DNA of 64,000 bases from Thalassospira sp. (GCF_030690045.1 NZ_JAUYHK010000001.1:62001-126000), one strand, 5' to 3'; counted from the first letter of the stretch, positions 8,364-17,336 are shown. The notes: generated by a model from the sequence alone, not told the origin. Numbers and translations: made by a program.

Positions 8364-9771
8364 AGAACGCATCCGGCAGGTGGAAGACGATTTGCGGGAA
8401 ATTATACATAATCACCATGCTGACAATCACCATGAACAGGAACGGCATGACGCCCTTGAAAATCTCTGTCAGTTGCAAGCCCGGCGGCGCAACCCCCTTG
8501 AGATAATAGGCCGACATCGCCATGGGCGGGGTCAGGAACGAGGTTTGCAGATTGAGTGCGACCAGAATACCGAAAAACAGCGGATCAATGTTGAACAGCG
8601 GCAACAATGGCAGGAAAATCGGCACAAAGATGATGATGATTTCCGACCATTCCAGCGGCCAGCCCAGCAAAAAGATGATCAGCTGCGCCATCAGCAGGAA
8701 TTGCAACGGCGTCAGATCAAGACTGCTGACAAATTCAGCAATCACATGTTCGCCGCCCAGATAGGAAAACACCGACGAAAAAGTATAGGACCCCACAAAC
8801 AGCCAGCACACCATCGCCGATGTCCGCACGGTCAGATACACCGATTCCCGCAACCGCTGAAACGTCATGGCACGATAGCCGAATGCCAGAACCATCCCGC
8901 CCAGTGCCCCGATGGATGCCGCCTCGGTCGGGGTTGCAAACCCGAACAGGATTGATCCCAGAACCGCCAGAATCAGGAAAGCCAGCGGGAAAAAGGATGT
9001 GAACAGCATCCACAAAACCTGCAACAGCGGCACTTCGGGCACTTCTTCCTTGCTGGGTTTCGGGGCGGCGGACGGCTGCAACACCGCCCGGCCCACCACA
9101 TAAAGAAGATAAAGACCAACCAGCGTCAGGCCCGGCAACAATGCCCCGGCATACAGCCGCACAATCGACACCCCGGACGATGCCGCATAAACAATCAGCA
9201 TGATCGACGGCGGGATCAGAATGCCCAGCGTCCCGCCCGCGCAGATGATCCCGGCGGCAAAACTTTTATCGTACCGCGCCTTAAGCATCGCAGGCAGGGC
9301 CAGCAACCCCATCAGGGTCACCACCGCGCCGACAATCCCGGTTGCCGTGGCAAACAACGCACAGGTAATCAGGGCCGCCACACCAAGGGAACCGGGAATA
9401 TTACGCGCCGCGATATTCAGGGTGGAAAACAGGCGATTGACGATATTGGCCCGTTCAACGATGTACCCCATAAACAGGAACAGCGGCACGGCGGTCAAAA
9501 CCTCGTTCGACATCACCGTATAGGTCTGGTTGATAAAAAGGTCAAAGATACGGCTGTTAAAAGCGCCTTCCACCCATGTCGTTATCGACGTCCAGATATC
9601 GGCATCTTCGCCCAGACGGTTAAAGGCCCGCCACATGCGACCATCGTCGAAATAGGCGTAATAGCCAAAACCGATGCCCAGCGCCATCAACGTAAAGGCG
9701 ACAGGAAAGCCCAGAAAGACCAGGATGATGAAGATGCCAAGCATCAACAGGGCAACTTGGGGATCAACCAC
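8350..9771 (-). CDS. TRAP transporter large permease subunit (DctM-like)
   Basis: About 473 residues, strongly hydrophobic throughout with some 11-12 membrane segments. Typical DctM stretches are 'LGFPVAFTLMALGIGFGY', 'FLFMGYIVERANIVNRLF' and 'GGTLGILIPPSIMLIVYA'. The best start is GTG 9771, with GGAG eight bases upstream; TTG 9789 has no ribosome-binding site. DctM forms the cation-coupled channel with DctQ, using solute delivered by DctP. It lies 48 bp downstream of the DctQ gene and overlaps the amidase gene. Confidence 0.92.
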   Translation of the reverse strand: MVDPQVALLMLGIFIILVFLGFPVAFTLMALGIGFGYYAYFDDGRMWRAFNRLGEDADIWTSITTWVEGAFNSRIFDLFINQTYTVMSNEVLTAVPLFLFMGYIVERANIVNRLFSTLNIAARNIPGSLGVAALITCALFATATGIVGAVVTLMGLLALPAMLKARYDKSFAAGIICAGGTLGILIPPSIMLIVYAASSGVSIVRLYAGALLPGLTLVGLYLLYVVGRAVLQPSAAPKPSKEEVPEVPLLQVLWMLFTSFFPLAFLILAVLGSILFGFATPTEAASIGALGGMVLAFGYRAMTFQRLRESVYLTVRTSAMVCWLFVGSYTFSSVFSYLGGEHVIAEFVSSLDLTPLQFLLMAQLIIFLLGWPLEWSEIIIIFVPIFLPLLPLFNIDPLFFGILVALNLQTSFLTPPMAMSAYYLKGVAPPGLQLTEIFKGVMPFLFMVIVSMVIMYNFPQIVFHLPDAFYGAR

Positions 9772-9819
9772 GTTTACAGCTCCGTTCAAGACCGGTTATG
9801 AGGTTTATGATGCTGGCGG

Positions 9820-10395
9820 TCACAGGTCGCCTTCGGCGCGCTGCTTTATCAAGATTTCTTCGGTTTCCCGCACATCTTCTTCGGCTTCGCGCCAATACCC
9901 CTCGCGCATGCACAGGATACAGCGCATCACCTGGGCAATGCCCTGAATAAACAGCAATAATCCTGCCGCGACGATCACCGTTTTGAACTGGTAAATCGGC
10001 ACCCCCGCCGGGCTGTTGACGCTGACCTCGCCATATCCCCACGACCGGGCCGAATATTTCCAGCCGGTCAGAACCAGCGCCGTAACACCGGGGAAAAAGA
10101 AAAAGAGATAAAGAACCAGGTCCACTTTCGCCTGGGTTCGGGGCCGCCATAAACGATAAATGAAATCGCCCCGGACATGCCCGCCGCGCGACAGGGTATA
10201 AGCCCCGCCCATCATGAATAATGTGCCATACATGATAAACGACACATCCAGCGACCAGGTTGTCGGGGAATTCAGGGCATAGCGTACGAGAACCTCGTAG
10301 CTCATCCCCAGTGTCATCAGAATGATCACCCAGCCAAAGGACTTGGCAAACCATGCCGAAAGATTGTCGGCGAATTGAATAAACCGGATCATCAT
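9820..10395 (-). CDS. TRAP transporter small permease subunit (DctQ-like)
   Basis: A 191-residue protein with four hydrophobic helices and the DctQ pattern of aromatic and basic residues ('GMSYEVLVRYALNSPTTW', 'RGGHVRGDFIYRLW'). Start placed at the first of two tandem ATGs (10395). The C-terminal tail after the last helix is charged ('EAEEDVRETEEIL'). It is the partner of the large subunit encoded next. The sequence 'GEVSVNSPAGVPIYQFK' before the last helix is like DctQ proteins of TRAP systems that pair with TakP-type receptors. Confidence 0.9.
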   Translation of the reverse strand: MMIRFIQFADNLSAWFAKSFGWVIILMTLGMSYEVLVRYALNSPTTWSLDVSFIMYGTLFMMGGAYTLSRGGHVRGDFIYRLWRPRTQAKVDLVLYLFFFFPGVTALVLTGWKYSARSWGYGEVSVNSPAGVPIYQFKTVIVAAGLLLFIQGIAQVMRCILCMREGYWREAEEDVRETEEILIKQRAEGDL

Positions 10396-10419
10396 AAAAA
10401 TTCCATAGCCGGAAGGACA

Positions 10420-10450
10420 GCCCCGCAGACGCATCAAACGCTTGCGGGGC
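10420..10450 (-). promoter_or_regulatory. Hairpin between dctP and dctQ
   Basis: A perfect 8-bp inverted repeat (GCCCCGCA at 10420-10427, TGCGGGGC at 10443-10450) lies in the 85-bp gap between the receptor gene and the small permease gene. No T-run follows on the minus strand. Such hairpins between binding-protein and permease genes often raise receptor mRNA over permease mRNA by partial termination or protection; that role is inferred. Confidence 0.55.
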
Positions 10451-10480
10451 TACCTTGTCAGTTAGACAAACTGAAACAGA

Positions 10481-11644
10481 TTAAAGTTTCAATTTACCCG
10501 GGAAGTAATGATCATAGGCCAGTACGTAGTCAGGCGAATTCATCAATTCGTAGTATGTCACCCGTTCGACCCAGGCGCGCTGGCTGTCCAGAACACGTTT
10601 CATATACGCATCCTGTTCCAGTTCAGGGATCAACTTGTCCCAGGCTTCAAGCTGTGCTGCCAGAATTTCGTTCGAGGTGCGGTGGATGGTCACACCCGAT
10701 TCATTCTGAAGTTTTTGCAGATCGGCCGAATAATTATCAAGGGCAAGCGACGTGTTGGACGTGGATGCCGCTTCAACCGCATAGCGCAGGATCGCCTGAA
10801 GATCGGGTTCGAGATCTTCAAGGAAATCCTTGTTAAACAGGAATTCAAAGCTTTCCGACGCCTGGTGATAGGACGACAGATAATAGTTTTTCGCCACATC
10901 CTGCGCGCCAAACCGCATGTCAGAAGACGGATTGTTGAATTCAAAGGCGTCAATCACACCGCGTTCCATCGCCGGCACAATTTCGCCGCCCGGAAGCTGT
11001 GCGACGCTCATCCCCATCGATTGCAGCAAATCTGCCGCCAGACCGACGGTGCGGTATTTAAAGCCCTGAATATCGGCAACCGTGTTGACTTCACCCTTGA
11101 ACCAGCCAAACGGCTGGGCCGGCATCGGAAAGCCCAAAAGGCCCACAATGTTCAGCCCCATCACATCCTGGGTCAGTTCGCGGTAAAATTCTTCGCCGCC
11201 ACCGGCATAGAACCATGACAGCATGGTGGTGGCCGAACCGCCAAACACCGGACCGGTGCCAAACAGCGATGCGGCCTTGTTCTTGCCATACCAGTAAACC
11301 GGCACTGAATGGGCGATATCGATCACGCCGTCATTCACACCGTCCAGCACCTGAAACGCGCCAACAACGGCACCCGCAGGCAACAGATCGATTTTAAGAC
11401 GGCCCCCCGACATGGCTTCGACACGTTCGACATATTGACGGGCAAAGTCCATCCAGATGTCCGATGCCGGCCACGAGGTCTGCATTTTAACAACAAGCGG
11501 TGCCTGCGCCAAAACAGCCGGCGCCGCAAACATGCCGGTTGCGGCAACGCCACCGGCAACAACACCGGTCGCCCCTTTACTCAGGAACGAACGACGTGAC
11601 AGATTTTCAGGTTTGGTGTGTTCCGTTTTCGGTAAATTTTTCAT
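10481..11644 (-). CDS. TRAP transporter solute receptor (DctP/TakP-like), Tat-type signal
   Basis: A 387-residue periplasmic receptor. The N-terminus has a twin-arginine motif 'SRRSFLSKGATG' and a cleavable signal ending near 'APAVLAQA'. The mature part matches the TakP-like branch: 'KMQTSWPASDIWMDFA', 'FGWFKGEVNTVADIQG', 'GGEIVPAMERGVIDAFE'. That branch binds alpha-keto acids and related carboxylates, but the ligand here is unknown. ATG 11644 is preceded by GGGAGGA; the frame continues upstream without such a signal. First gene of the TRAP-amidase transcript. Proximity to eut-doe genes might suggest ectoine, but no sequence feature supports UehA/TeaA identity. Confidence 0.9.
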   Translation of the reverse strand: MKNLPKTEHTKPENLSRRSFLSKGATGVVAGGVAATGMFAAPAVLAQAPLVVKMQTSWPASDIWMDFARQYVERVEAMSGGRLKIDLLPAGAVVGAFQVLDGVNDGVIDIAHSVPVYWYGKNKAASLFGTGPVFGGSATTMLSWFYAGGGEEFYRELTQDVMGLNIVGLLGFPMPAQPFGWFKGEVNTVADIQGFKYRTVGLAADLLQSMGMSVAQLPGGEIVPAMERGVIDAFEFNNPSSDMRFGAQDVAKNYYLSSYHQASESFEFLFNKDFLEDLEPDLQAILRYAVEAASTSNTSLALDNYSADLQKLQNESGVTIHRTSNEILAAQLEAWDKLIPELEQDAYMKRVLDSQRAWVERVTYYELMNSPDYVLAYDHYFPGKLKL

Positions 11645-11757
11645 TTTTTCCTCCCGGATTTCATAACCATGGTCAGCAACCATACGGCGGAAGTCCCATG
11701 ATCCCATTAGCTTTACACAGCCTTTTTGGCAACACAAGCACCATCGAATATAGATCT

Positions 11758-11772
11758 TTCCACCATGTGGAA
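11758..11772. promoter_or_regulatory. Palindromic operator-like site in the dctP promoter
   Basis: TTCCACCATGTGGAA is a perfect 6-3-6 inverted repeat 114-128 bp upstream of dctP. On the minus strand a -35-like TTGTAT (11772-11777) and a -10-like TATATT (11747-11752) flank it with a 19-bp spacer, so the palindrome fills the spacer. A bound repressor would block transcription. The regulator is unknown and not encoded beside it. Confidence 0.45.
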
Positions 11773-11825
11773 TACAACCAAGGATAGTTTCGCCTGTAAC
11801 CTTCGTCGTTTCCGCAATGTCCCGC

Positions 11826-12794
11826 TCAGACCAGCCGGTCCTGTGGCGCGCGCCCCGAAAAAAACGCATCCAGATTATCAAGGGCGCGGAACCCCATCGC
11901 ATCGCGGGTTTCTTCGGTGGCCGATCCGATATGCGGCAACAAAAAAACATTCGGCAATGCCGCCAGCGCAGGATTCCCCCCCGGCTCCACCTGAAACACA
12001 TCCAGACCGGCGGCAAACAGCCTGCCGCTTTGCAGGGCGTCGATCAGGGCCGCCTCATCCACAAGGCCGCCGCGTGCCGTATTGACCAGGATCGCCCGGT
12101 CCGGCAACAGGGCCAGCGTTTTGGCATTGATGATGTTTCTGGTGTCGGGGGTGGCCGGACAATGCAGCGACAAAACATCGGAAACCGCAAACAGTCCCGC
12201 GACCGTATCGTGAAACACAGCGCCTTTTTCCAGATGTTCCGGCAAACGGGTGCGATTGTGATAATGGATTTCCATGCCAAACCCCCGCGCCCGGTCCGCC
12301 GTCACCTGCCCGACCCGGCCCATGCCCAGCACGCCAAACTGCTTGCCGCTCACCTGCCGTCCGACCATAAAGGCGGGCGACCAGAAATCCCATTTCCCGG
12401 CGCGGATCATCGCATCGCCTTCGGCCCCACGCCGGGCCGCCCCCAACATGCACAATATGGCGATTTCCGCCGTCGCATCCGACAACACATCGGGCGTATT
12501 GGTCACAACAATGCCCGCCGCCTTGGCCGCTGCCAGATCAACATGATCAACCCCGACCGAATGATTGGCGATAATGCGCAGGCGCTTGGGCAGGGCCGCA
12601 ATGACATCGGCACTGAAATGTTCGGAATGGCACGGCAACACCGCATCGACATTCTGACACCGCGCAATCAGTTCATCGGCATCAAACACATGATCATCGT
12701 CATTCAGGATCACCTGATAGGTTTGCTTCGCGCGTGCCTGCACAACATCACGCAATTTGCGTGTGATCAAAAGCACCGGTTTCCCAGTCATCAT
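11826..12794 (-). CDS. D-2-hydroxyacid dehydrogenase (NAD(P)-dependent)
   Basis: A 322-residue D-isomer-specific 2-hydroxyacid dehydrogenase. The Rossmann motif is 'GVLGMGRVGQVTADRARGFG'. Catalytic residues are visible as Arg in 'LVNTARGGLVDEAAL', Glu in 'DVFQVEPGGNP' and His in 'LLPHIGSATEETRDAM'. It probably reduces glyoxylate, hydroxypyruvate or another 2-keto acid; specificity is not readable. It lies upstream of dctP on the same strand but separated by 181 bp with its own promoter-like signals, so the two may be separate transcripts in one functional cluster. Confidence 0.88.
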   Translation of the reverse strand: MMTGKPVLLITRKLRDVVQARAKQTYQVILNDDDHVFDADELIARCQNVDAVLPCHSEHFSADVIAALPKRLRIIANHSVGVDHVDLAAAKAAGIVVTNTPDVLSDATAEIAILCMLGAARRGAEGDAMIRAGKWDFWSPAFMVGRQVSGKQFGVLGMGRVGQVTADRARGFGMEIHYHNRTRLPEHLEKGAVFHDTVAGLFAVSDVLSLHCPATPDTRNIINAKTLALLPDRAILVNTARGGLVDEAALIDALQSGRLFAAGLDVFQVEPGGNPALAALPNVFLLPHIGSATEETRDAMGFRALDNLDAFFSGRAPQDRLV

Positions 12795-12825
12795 TGCCTC
12801 CCGGATGAAGCTTTGCGCTTCTTGT

Positions 12826-12845
12826 TAGGGTGTGACCCATAAATT
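12826..12845. repeat. Short relic or site resembling the 24143-24412 element end
   Basis: TTAGGGTGTGACCCATAAAT matches the left end of the 24143-24412 element except for one missing G, after which similarity stops. It sits 31 bp upstream of the hydroxyacid dehydrogenase start, and the 24143 copy sits 31 bp upstream of the VOC gene start on the same strand. It may be a truncated element or a regulator-binding site; GGGT..ACCC is itself a small palindrome. Confidence 0.5.
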
Positions 12846-12859
12846 TTCCGTCCATAAAC

Positions 12860-12896
12860 AAAGGCCCAAATGGAACCAATCCACAAGGGCCTTTGC
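12860..12896 (-). terminator. Terminator-like hairpin after the sugar operon
   Basis: A perfect 9-bp inverted repeat (CAAAGGCCC 12860-12868; GGGCCTTTG 12888-12896) with a 19-base loop lies 34 bp beyond the stop of the last minus-strand sugar gene. The minus strand then reads TTTATGG, a weak T-run. Confidence 0.55.
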
Positions 12897-12930
12897 ATAT
12901 TATTCCGCATCCCGGAAAAGGTCTGACCGG

Positions 12931-14103
12931 TTAAAGCATCGTCCAGACCGCCCCGCGCTGGCTTGATGCCACCACCGCCTCGACAAAACGCATCCCCTTG
13001 ACCCCTTCGGCAATCCCCGGCACCAGAAGCGACGCCGCAGGCGGCGGCGTGTCATTCAGGCGGGCGCAAAGCTGATCGGCGAAATCGCTGTAAAGATTGG
13101 CGAAACCTTCCAGATATCCTTCCGGATGGCCGGACGGAACCCGCACGCCATGCAATCCCGCCGATCCGATTCCCGGCCCGTTGCGGGTCAACAGGCGCGG
13201 CTGCCCGGCCAGCGGCCTGAAATGCAGATGATTGGGATGTTCCTGCGCCCATTCCAGCGACCCCTTGTCGCCATAGACCCGCAACCGCAGGCCGTTTTCA
13301 TGGCCAATCGCCACCTGACTGGCCCATAACATGCCGCGTGCGCCGTTTTTATAACGCAGCAAAATCTGCACATTGTCATCCAGAACCCGGCCCTCCACCA
13401 TGCGCGACAGATCGGCGCAAAGTTCGTGGGGCTCCAGCCCGCTGACAAAGCAGGCCAGATTATGGGCATGGGTGCCAATATCGCCCAGCGCCCCGCCCAT
13501 CCCGGCCTGTGCCGGATCGGCCCGCCAATGCGCCTGTTTGTTGTCGGTATCTTCAACCCGTGTCGCCATCCAACCTTGCGGATATTCAACCTGCACCAGC
13601 CGGATCGTGCCCAGCTTGCCGCCATGCACCATATCGCGCGCCTCGCGCACCATCGGATAGGCGGTGTAATTATGCGTCAGGGCAAACAGCAACCCGGTTT
13701 GCGCAACCTTTGCCGCCAGTTTTTCCGCCTCGGCCAGATCAAGGCAAAGCGGCTTGTCACAAATCACATGAATACCGGCATCAAGCATCGCCATCGCGGC
13801 GGGGAAATGCAAATGATTGGGGGTGACAATCGCACAGACATCCATGCCGTCGGGGCGGGCGGCCTCGCGCTTTGCCATTTCGGTGAAACTGTCATAACTG
13901 CGATCCGGGTCGATAAACAGTTCCTGTGCCGACGCCCGGGCAATGTCGGGTTTTGACGACAATGCCCCGGCCACCAGTTCATAACGGTCATCCATCCGGG
14001 CGGCCAGACGATGCACCGCCCCGATAAACGCCCCCTTGCCACCGCCGACCATGCCCAGACGCAGGCGACGGGGCGCGGTCTTGTTGCTGCTTGCTGTTAT
14101 CAT
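12931..14103 (-). CDS. Gfo/Idh/MocA family oxidoreductase
   Basis: A 390-residue NAD(P)-dependent dehydrogenase. The N-terminal nucleotide-binding motif is 'GMVGGGKGAFIGAVHR', the 'CDKPLCLDLAEAE' segment corresponds to the family EKP lysine motif, and 'LGDIGTHAHNLACF' carries the substrate-site Asp and His. The usual reaction is oxidation or reduction of a sugar or inositol ring carbon. ATG 14103 follows GGAACGGAG; the frame extends upstream but without a better signal. Last gene of the LacI-controlled sugar operon, 25 bp after the TIM-barrel gene, so probably the next step on the same substrate. Confidence 0.9.
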   Translation of the reverse strand: MITASSNKTAPRRLRLGMVGGGKGAFIGAVHRLAARMDDRYELVAGALSSKPDIARASAQELFIDPDRSYDSFTEMAKREAARPDGMDVCAIVTPNHLHFPAAMAMLDAGIHVICDKPLCLDLAEAEKLAAKVAQTGLLFALTHNYTAYPMVREARDMVHGGKLGTIRLVQVEYPQGWMATRVEDTDNKQAHWRADPAQAGMGGALGDIGTHAHNLACFVSGLEPHELCADLSRMVEGRVLDDNVQILLRYKNGARGMLWASQVAIGHENGLRLRVYGDKGSLEWAQEHPNHLHFRPLAGQPRLLTRNGPGIGSAGLHGVRVPSGHPEGYLEGFANLYSDFADQLCARLNDTPPPAASLLVPGIAEGVKGMRFVEAVVASSQRGAVWTML

Positions 14104-14128
14104 TGCCGTCTCCGTTCCGATAATTTGG

Positions 14129-15184
14129 TTATCCAAGACCCAAAAGCCGCCGGTTGGTTGCCTCATCCGCACCCGCCCCGGCAAAATCGTCAAAAGCTTT
14201 TTCCGTCACCCGGATGATGTGATTTTTGATGAATTCCGCCCCTTCCCGCGCCCCGTCTTCGGGATGTTTCAGGGCGCATTCCCATTCCAGAACCGCCCAG
14301 CCGTCAAAATCAAGGGCCGCCAGTTTGGAAAAAATGGCCCCGAAATCCACCTGCCCGTCGCCCAGCGACCGGAACCGCCCGGCCCGCCCGGCCCATCCCT
14401 GATACCCGGAATAAACGCCCTGTCGCCCGGTCGGATTGAATTCCGCATCCTTGACATGGAACATTTTGATCCGGTCTGCGTAAATATCGATGAAATCAAG
14501 GTAATCAAGCTGCTGCAAGACGAAATGGCTGGGATCATACAGGATGTTGCACCGCGCATGTCCCTTGACCCGGTCCAGAAACATCTCAAAGGTTGCACCA
14601 TCAAACAGATCTTCACCCGGATGGATTTCATAACAGATATTGACCCCCGACGCATCGGCGGCATTCAAAATCGGCAACCACCGTTTTGCCAGTTCGTCAA
14701 AGGCGGTGTCGATCAACCCCGCCGGGCGTTGCGGCCACGGATAGACAAACGGCCATGCCAGCGCCCCGGAAAAAGTAACATGATCCCCAATACCCAGATT
14801 TTCAGACGCCTTGATCGCCAGTAAAAGCTGTTTCACTGCCCATTGTTGCCGCGCCTTGGGATTGCCGCGCACTTCGGGGGCGGCAAAACCGTCAAACATC
14901 TCGTCATAGGCCGGATGAACCGCCACCAGTTGCCCTTGCAGATGGGTGGACAATTCCGTCAGTTCCACCCCGTATTGCGCCAGTGTGCCCTTGACCTCGT
15001 CGCAATAATCCTTGCTGGTTGCCGCCTTTTCCAGATCAAACAGGCGCTTGTCCCAACTGGGCATTTGCACACCCTTATAGCCCAGCGACCCGGCCCAGCG
15101 GCCAATATGGTCAAGGCTGTCAAACGGGGCATCATCCCCGGCAAACTGGGCCAGAAAAATGGCCGGTCCCTTGAGAGTCTTCAT
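14129..15184 (-). CDS. Sugar phosphate isomerase/epimerase-like TIM-barrel protein
   Basis: A 351-residue protein of the AP endonuclease family 2 / xylose isomerase-like TIM-barrel superfamily. Metal-site segments include 'NICYEIHPGEDLFDG', 'CNILYDPSHFVLQQLD' and 'KMFHVKDAEFNPTGRQG'. Enzymes of this group isomerise or epimerise sugars and inositols, or eliminate 3-keto-glycosides. Pairing with a Gfo/Idh/MocA dehydrogenase is common in pathways that first oxidise a sugar ring. Located between the binding-protein gene and the dehydrogenase gene in the ABC operon. The actual substrate is not readable. Confidence 0.85.
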   Translation of the reverse strand: MKTLKGPAIFLAQFAGDDAPFDSLDHIGRWAGSLGYKGVQMPSWDKRLFDLEKAATSKDYCDEVKGTLAQYGVELTELSTHLQGQLVAVHPAYDEMFDGFAAPEVRGNPKARQQWAVKQLLLAIKASENLGIGDHVTFSGALAWPFVYPWPQRPAGLIDTAFDELAKRWLPILNAADASGVNICYEIHPGEDLFDGATFEMFLDRVKGHARCNILYDPSHFVLQQLDYLDFIDIYADRIKMFHVKDAEFNPTGRQGVYSGYQGWAGRAGRFRSLGDGQVDFGAIFSKLAALDFDGWAVLEWECALKHPEDGAREGAEFIKNHIIRVTEKAFDDFAGAGADEATNRRLLGLG

Positions 15185-15288
15185 CGTGACCTCGTATGTT
15201 GTCGTCTTGAGGATGATGGGGAACCGCCGCCTGCCCGCACAGGAAGAAAATACAGACAGGCGACAGCCCCACCCGGATCAGTCACCAC

Positions 15289-16257
15289 TCAGAACGGCGA
15301 ATCCGGGAAATAGAAATTGCTGGCATTTTCCTGGGTCACCACTGTCGCGCCCAGAATGTAACGGCCTTCGACCGCCCCGTTGGAAACGAATTTCAACGCG
15401 GTAATATCCATCGCGGTGGCAATCATCGATGGCGGATACAGCACATCAATCGGCACCAGCGCATCGCCATCCATCACCCGTTTGATGATGTCTTTCATCC
15501 CGGCCCCGCCGACGATGAACATTTCATCGGCACGATCCGCCTGATTGACCGCCTCGATCACGCCCAGCGCAATGTCGTCATCCTGCGCCCAGACCGCATC
15601 GATTTGTGGAAACCGCGACAGGAAATCCTGCATGACTTCAAACCCGTCATCGCGGTTCCAGTTGGCGTGTTTCATATCCAGAACCTCGATATCCGTGCCT
15701 TCGATTTCGGCAAGGAACCCTTCAACCCGTTCTTCGTCAATCACGGTCGGAATGCCGCGCAAAATCACGATCTTGCCCTTGCCATCCAGACGGCCCTTGA
15801 TGTATTCGCCCGATACCCGGCCCAGTTCGGGATTATTGCCCGCAACATAGACATCCTCGATCCCCGGCAGGGAAAGACCACGATCCACCACGGTCACAAA
15901 TTTGCCCGCCTGTTTGACCTGCTGGACCGGCACGGTCAACGGATCGGATTCAAACGGCAAAACCACCAGCGCATCAATATTTTGCACCGACACAAGGTCT
16001 TCCAGGTCATTGGCCTGTTCGGTCGCGCCATTGGCGGTCACAATGATGATATCCAGATTGGGATAGGCGGCCTCAAGACGTTTTTCGGCCTCGCCTGCGT
16101 GCCAGTTAAGACCCCCGGCCCAGCCATGGGTCGCCGCCGGGATCGAAACCCCGATTTTGATTTTTTCCTGCGCCTGTGCGGCGGTTGCCGCAAAACCAAG
16201 GGCAACCGCACAGGCCGCACCCAATATACCGGGCAGGAATTTGGATTTTATGGTCAT
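15289..16257 (-). CDS. Sugar ABC transporter substrate-binding protein (RbsB-like)
   Basis: A 322-residue periplasmic binding protein of the ribose/galactose class. Signal peptide with cleavage near 'ATAAQAQEKIKIG'. Class I features include 'IGVSIPAATHGWAGGLNW', the 'DALVVLPFESDPLTVPVQ' strand and 'AVWAQDDDIALGVIEA'. It delivers a sugar-like ligand to the permease encoded upstream. It is the third gene of the operon (ATPase, permease, binding protein), an order in which the binding protein follows the membrane parts. A 68-bp gap separates it from the permease gene. Confidence 0.92.
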   Translation of the reverse strand: MTIKSKFLPGILGAACAVALGFAATAAQAQEKIKIGVSIPAATHGWAGGLNWHAGEAEKRLEAAYPNLDIIIVTANGATEQANDLEDLVSVQNIDALVVLPFESDPLTVPVQQVKQAGKFVTVVDRGLSLPGIEDVYVAGNNPELGRVSGEYIKGRLDGKGKIVILRGIPTVIDEERVEGFLAEIEGTDIEVLDMKHANWNRDDGFEVMQDFLSRFPQIDAVWAQDDDIALGVIEAVNQADRADEMFIVGGAGMKDIIKRVMDGDALVPIDVLYPPSMIATAMDITALKFVSNGAVEGRYILGATVVTQENASNFYFPDSPF

Positions 16258-16325
16258 GGTGTTTCCTCACTGATGAACAAAATGATGGATCATTTGTCGC
16301 GATGACCGGGTGTTGACCGCCCGCG

Positions 16326-17336
16326 TCAGTTTTTCTTGCGTCGCCAGTCGCCCCGTTGCAGCAAAACCGCGACGATAATGATCAGCCCCTGAACAGCCCC
16401 GTTCAGATAGTTGCTGATAACGTCCGTAAGATTGAGAATATTGCCAATGGTGGTCAGCATGATCGCCCCGATCACCGTGCCCCAGATGCGGCCATAACCG
16501 CCTTTCAGCATGGTGCCGCCAATGATCACCGCCGCAATCGCCTCCAGTTCCCACAAAACCCCGGTGGACGAGGATGCAGACCCCAGACGCGGCACATAAA
16601 TGATCGTGGCAATCGACACACACAGCCCCTGAATGACATAGGTCAGGGTCTTGATCCGGTCGACATGGATGGCCGAATAACGCGCCACCTGTTCATTGGA
16701 CCCGATGGCAAAACATTTGCGGCCAAACGGCGTCATGTTCAGCAACACATACCCGCCGACCGCCACCGCAAAAAACACCACCACCGGCACCGGAATTCCC
16801 AAAATATCGCCGTAATACAGCGGGCGATAGGTATCGCGGATCGCAAAATCCAGCGACAGCGTGCCACCATCGGCCATATAGGTCACCAGTGACCGGTAAA
16901 TCCCCATCGTGCCAAGGGTGACGATAAAGGCCTCGATCTTGCCGCGTGTCGTCACCAACCCGTTGATCGCCCCGGCGGCAACGCCCAGAACCACACTGAC
17001 CGCAATGCCCAGCAACACGGTTTCCACCCCCGCGCCAAGGGTGGCAATCAGGGTGTTCATCACCACAATCATGGCACCGGAAATAAACGCCGCCATCGAC
17101 CCGACCGACAAATCAATGCCGCCCGCCGTGATCACAAAGGTCGCCCCGACCGCAATGATGCCGATAAAGGCCGACCGGGTAAAAATATTCGACAGATTGC
17201 CGCTGCTCAGAAACGCATCATTGATCAGCGCCCCCAGAACAAACAGCGCCACCAGGGCCATAAACGGCCCCATTGCCTTGAAATCAATAAACCGTCCGGC
17301 GGCGGTGCGACCCGCGCTGCGCCCGGAATTACCCAT
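16326..17336 (-). CDS. Sugar ABC transporter permease (RbsC-like)
   Basis: A 336-residue integral membrane protein with about 9-10 hydrophobic segments, of the BPD_transp_2 family. Family stretches are '[17 protein letters not shown]', '[18 protein letters not shown]' and '[18 protein letters not shown]'. It forms the channel with the double ATPase encoded just upstream; the two genes overlap by 8 bp. A homodimer is usual for this class. Confidence 0.92.
   Translation of the reverse strand: MGNSGRSAGRTAAGRFIDFKAMGPFMALVALFVLGALINDAFLSSGNLSNIFTRSAFIGIIAVGATFVITAGGIDLSVGSMAAFISGAMIVVMNTLIATLGAGVETVLLGIAVSVVLGVAAGAINGLVTTRGKIEAFIVTLGTMGIYRSLVTYMADGGTLSLDFAIRDTYRPLYYGDILGIPVPVVVFFAVAVGGYVLLNMTPFGRKCFAIGSNEQVARYSAIHVDRIKTLTYVIQGLCVSIATIIYVPRLGSASSSTGVLWELEAIAAVIIGGTMLKGGYGRIWGTVIGAIMLTTIGNILNLTDVISNYLNGAVQGLIIIVAVLLQRGDWRRKKN

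Noticed and set aside
8332-8955. Plus-strand frame opposite the TRAP large permease gene
   Set aside because: Gln/His/Arg-rich antisense translation of membrane-helix codons.
10481-11644. Calling the TRAP receptor UehA (ectoine-specific)
   Set aside because: The sequence follows the TakP-like branch with a Tat signal; nearness to the ectoine operon alone is not enough.
11817-12842. Plus-strand frame opposite the hydroxyacid dehydrogenase
   Set aside because: The minus-strand frame has complete catalytic motifs; the plus frame has none.
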